A stretch of 5,650 nucleotides of DNA, from positions 1-5,650 of the forward strand of contig JABSPP010000127.1 in assembly GCA_013214275.1 (NCBI GenBank), in the 5' to 3' direction. The position numbers and the translations under genes are program-made. The notes beneath the pieces were generated by a model, which did no database searches, was not told the DNA's origin, and saw nothing but the letters and a program-made list of their open reading frames with translations. Shown here one piece after another: positions 5,206 through 5,650 of this stretch (its first letter is position 1; the number at the start of each line of letters is the position of its first letter). The DNA comes from Flavobacteriaceae bacterium. Its GTDB lineage: Bacteria > Bacteroidota > Bacteroidia > Flavobacteriales > Flavobacteriaceae.

Positions 5206-5650
5206 TTTTTAGCCGCGCACTACTTTTTTATGTAAAGTATTGATTTATAGTATTTTGAGGGGTGATATCCTTTGGCACTACTGCTTTCAGAGATTTTGAT
5301 ATAACAGTTTGATTATCAGTTATTTTTGATCTCATGTAGACCATTTCCTCTGAATCGTCGCCACTTTGTATTGCTGATAGCTGCATACGATCCAATGCTT
5401 TGATGATTTGCTTCTGGCTTAAGGTCTTTACTGTGTTTCTGAGATAGTTTAAAAAGGTAAAGGCAACAAAGCACATCGCTATATGACCTTCGATACGTTT
5501 GTTGGTCCAATGGAACATAGGGCGTATGGCTAATTGACTTTTGAGTGTTCTAAATGTTCTCTCTACCTGCCATAGGTCTTTGTATTTTTCTAACAGCACT
5601 GCAATCTCCAGATTAGAGCTAGTTGCAATGGCTTTAAAGCCATCATATTT
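5206..5650 (-). mobile_element. IS1634-family (IS4-like) insertion sequence, partial
   Basis: This covers the downstream end of an element that continues beyond the right edge of the window. The exact terminus is not resolved. It lies between the break in the ISL3 transposase frame (5196) and the stop of this transposase (5228), a stretch containing a GC-rich AGCCGCGCAC at 5211-5220 in very AT-rich DNA that may belong to the terminal repeat. The element sits inside the ISL3 remnant in the same orientation. Confidence 0.6.
5228..5650 (-). CDS. IS1634-family transposase, C-terminal part (runs off the window)
   Basis: The frame is open from the window edge to the stop at 5228, about 140 residues. 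It begins KYDGFKAIATSSNLE, the strand region before the third catalytic residue. YKDLWQVERTFRTLKSQL then gives the IS4-superfamily Y-(2)-x-(3)-E-(6)-K signature with leucine in place of the usual arginine, and the glutamate at 5561-5563 is the DDE acid. IRPMFHWTNKRIEGHIAMCF and VAFTFLNYLR match the conserved tail of IS1634-type transposases. A GTG at 5599 is an internal valine, not a start. No frameshift or stop is visible in this part, so the full gene to the right may be intact. It encodes a cut-and-paste DDE enzyme acting on its own element ends. Confidence 0.9.
   Translation of the reverse strand, partial: KYDGFKAIATSSNLEIAVLLEKYKDLWQVERTFRTLKSQLAIRPMFHWTNKRIEGHIAMCFVAFTFLNYLRNTVKTLSQKQIIKALDRMQLSAIQSGDDSEEMVYMRSKITDNQTVISKSLKAVVPKDITPQNTINQYFT

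Noticed and set aside
3913..5220. Possible CRISPR array or toxin-antitoxin pair in the accessory part
   Set aside because: There are no spaced direct repeats, and neither unknown protein shows a toxin or antitoxin motif; the only repeat is the single palindrome.
5316..5510. 64-residue minus-strand ORF inside the IS1634 transposase
   Set aside because: It is in another frame of the same strand within a conserved transposase segment; the transposase frame carries the family motifs.

Overview
The window looks like chromosomal DNA of a marine- or soil-type Bacteroidota (Cytophagales/Flavobacteriia-like). The base composition is AT-rich and the genes have no strong Shine-Dalgarno sequences. The protein set also fits: a secreted YceI protein, a DUF5777 outer-membrane barrel, a DUF4345 membrane protein and a DusB whose N-terminus is typical of this phylum. 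Species cannot be named from the sequence alone.

Left part (about 1-3477, + strand) is an ordinary, intact gene block. A non-coding leader (1-137) precedes three tightly packed envelope genes. These are a YceI-like secreted lipid-binding protein, a small membrane-anchored OB-fold (tRNA_anti-like) protein whose start overlaps the yceI end, and a DUF5777 beta-barrel 4 bases further on. Their packing suggests one operon acting at the cell envelope. A 137-base gap with a weak hairpin follows. Next come a four-helix DUF4345 membrane protein and, 6 bases later, a tRNA-dihydrouridine synthase (dusB) that appears to begin with TTG.

Right part (3489-5650, - strand) is accessory DNA facing the left block tail-to-tail. 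It holds an unrecognised 152-residue four-helix membrane ORF, a perfect 22-bp inverted repeat with a 4-base loop whose arm contains that ORF's ATG, and the C-terminal part of an unrecognised cysteine-cluster protein. The last frame stays open past its nominal TTG start up to an insertion-sequence end, so it looks cut by the insertion. Next is the C-terminal third to half of an ISL3-family transposase, which is itself interrupted by an IS1634-family (IS4-like) transposase that runs off the window. The region is therefore a nested insertion-sequence scar over an older accessory locus.

No clear defence system, CRISPR array, tRNA or rRNA is visible. The most unusual items are the hairpin overlapping a start codon and the two unrecognised proteins on either side of it.
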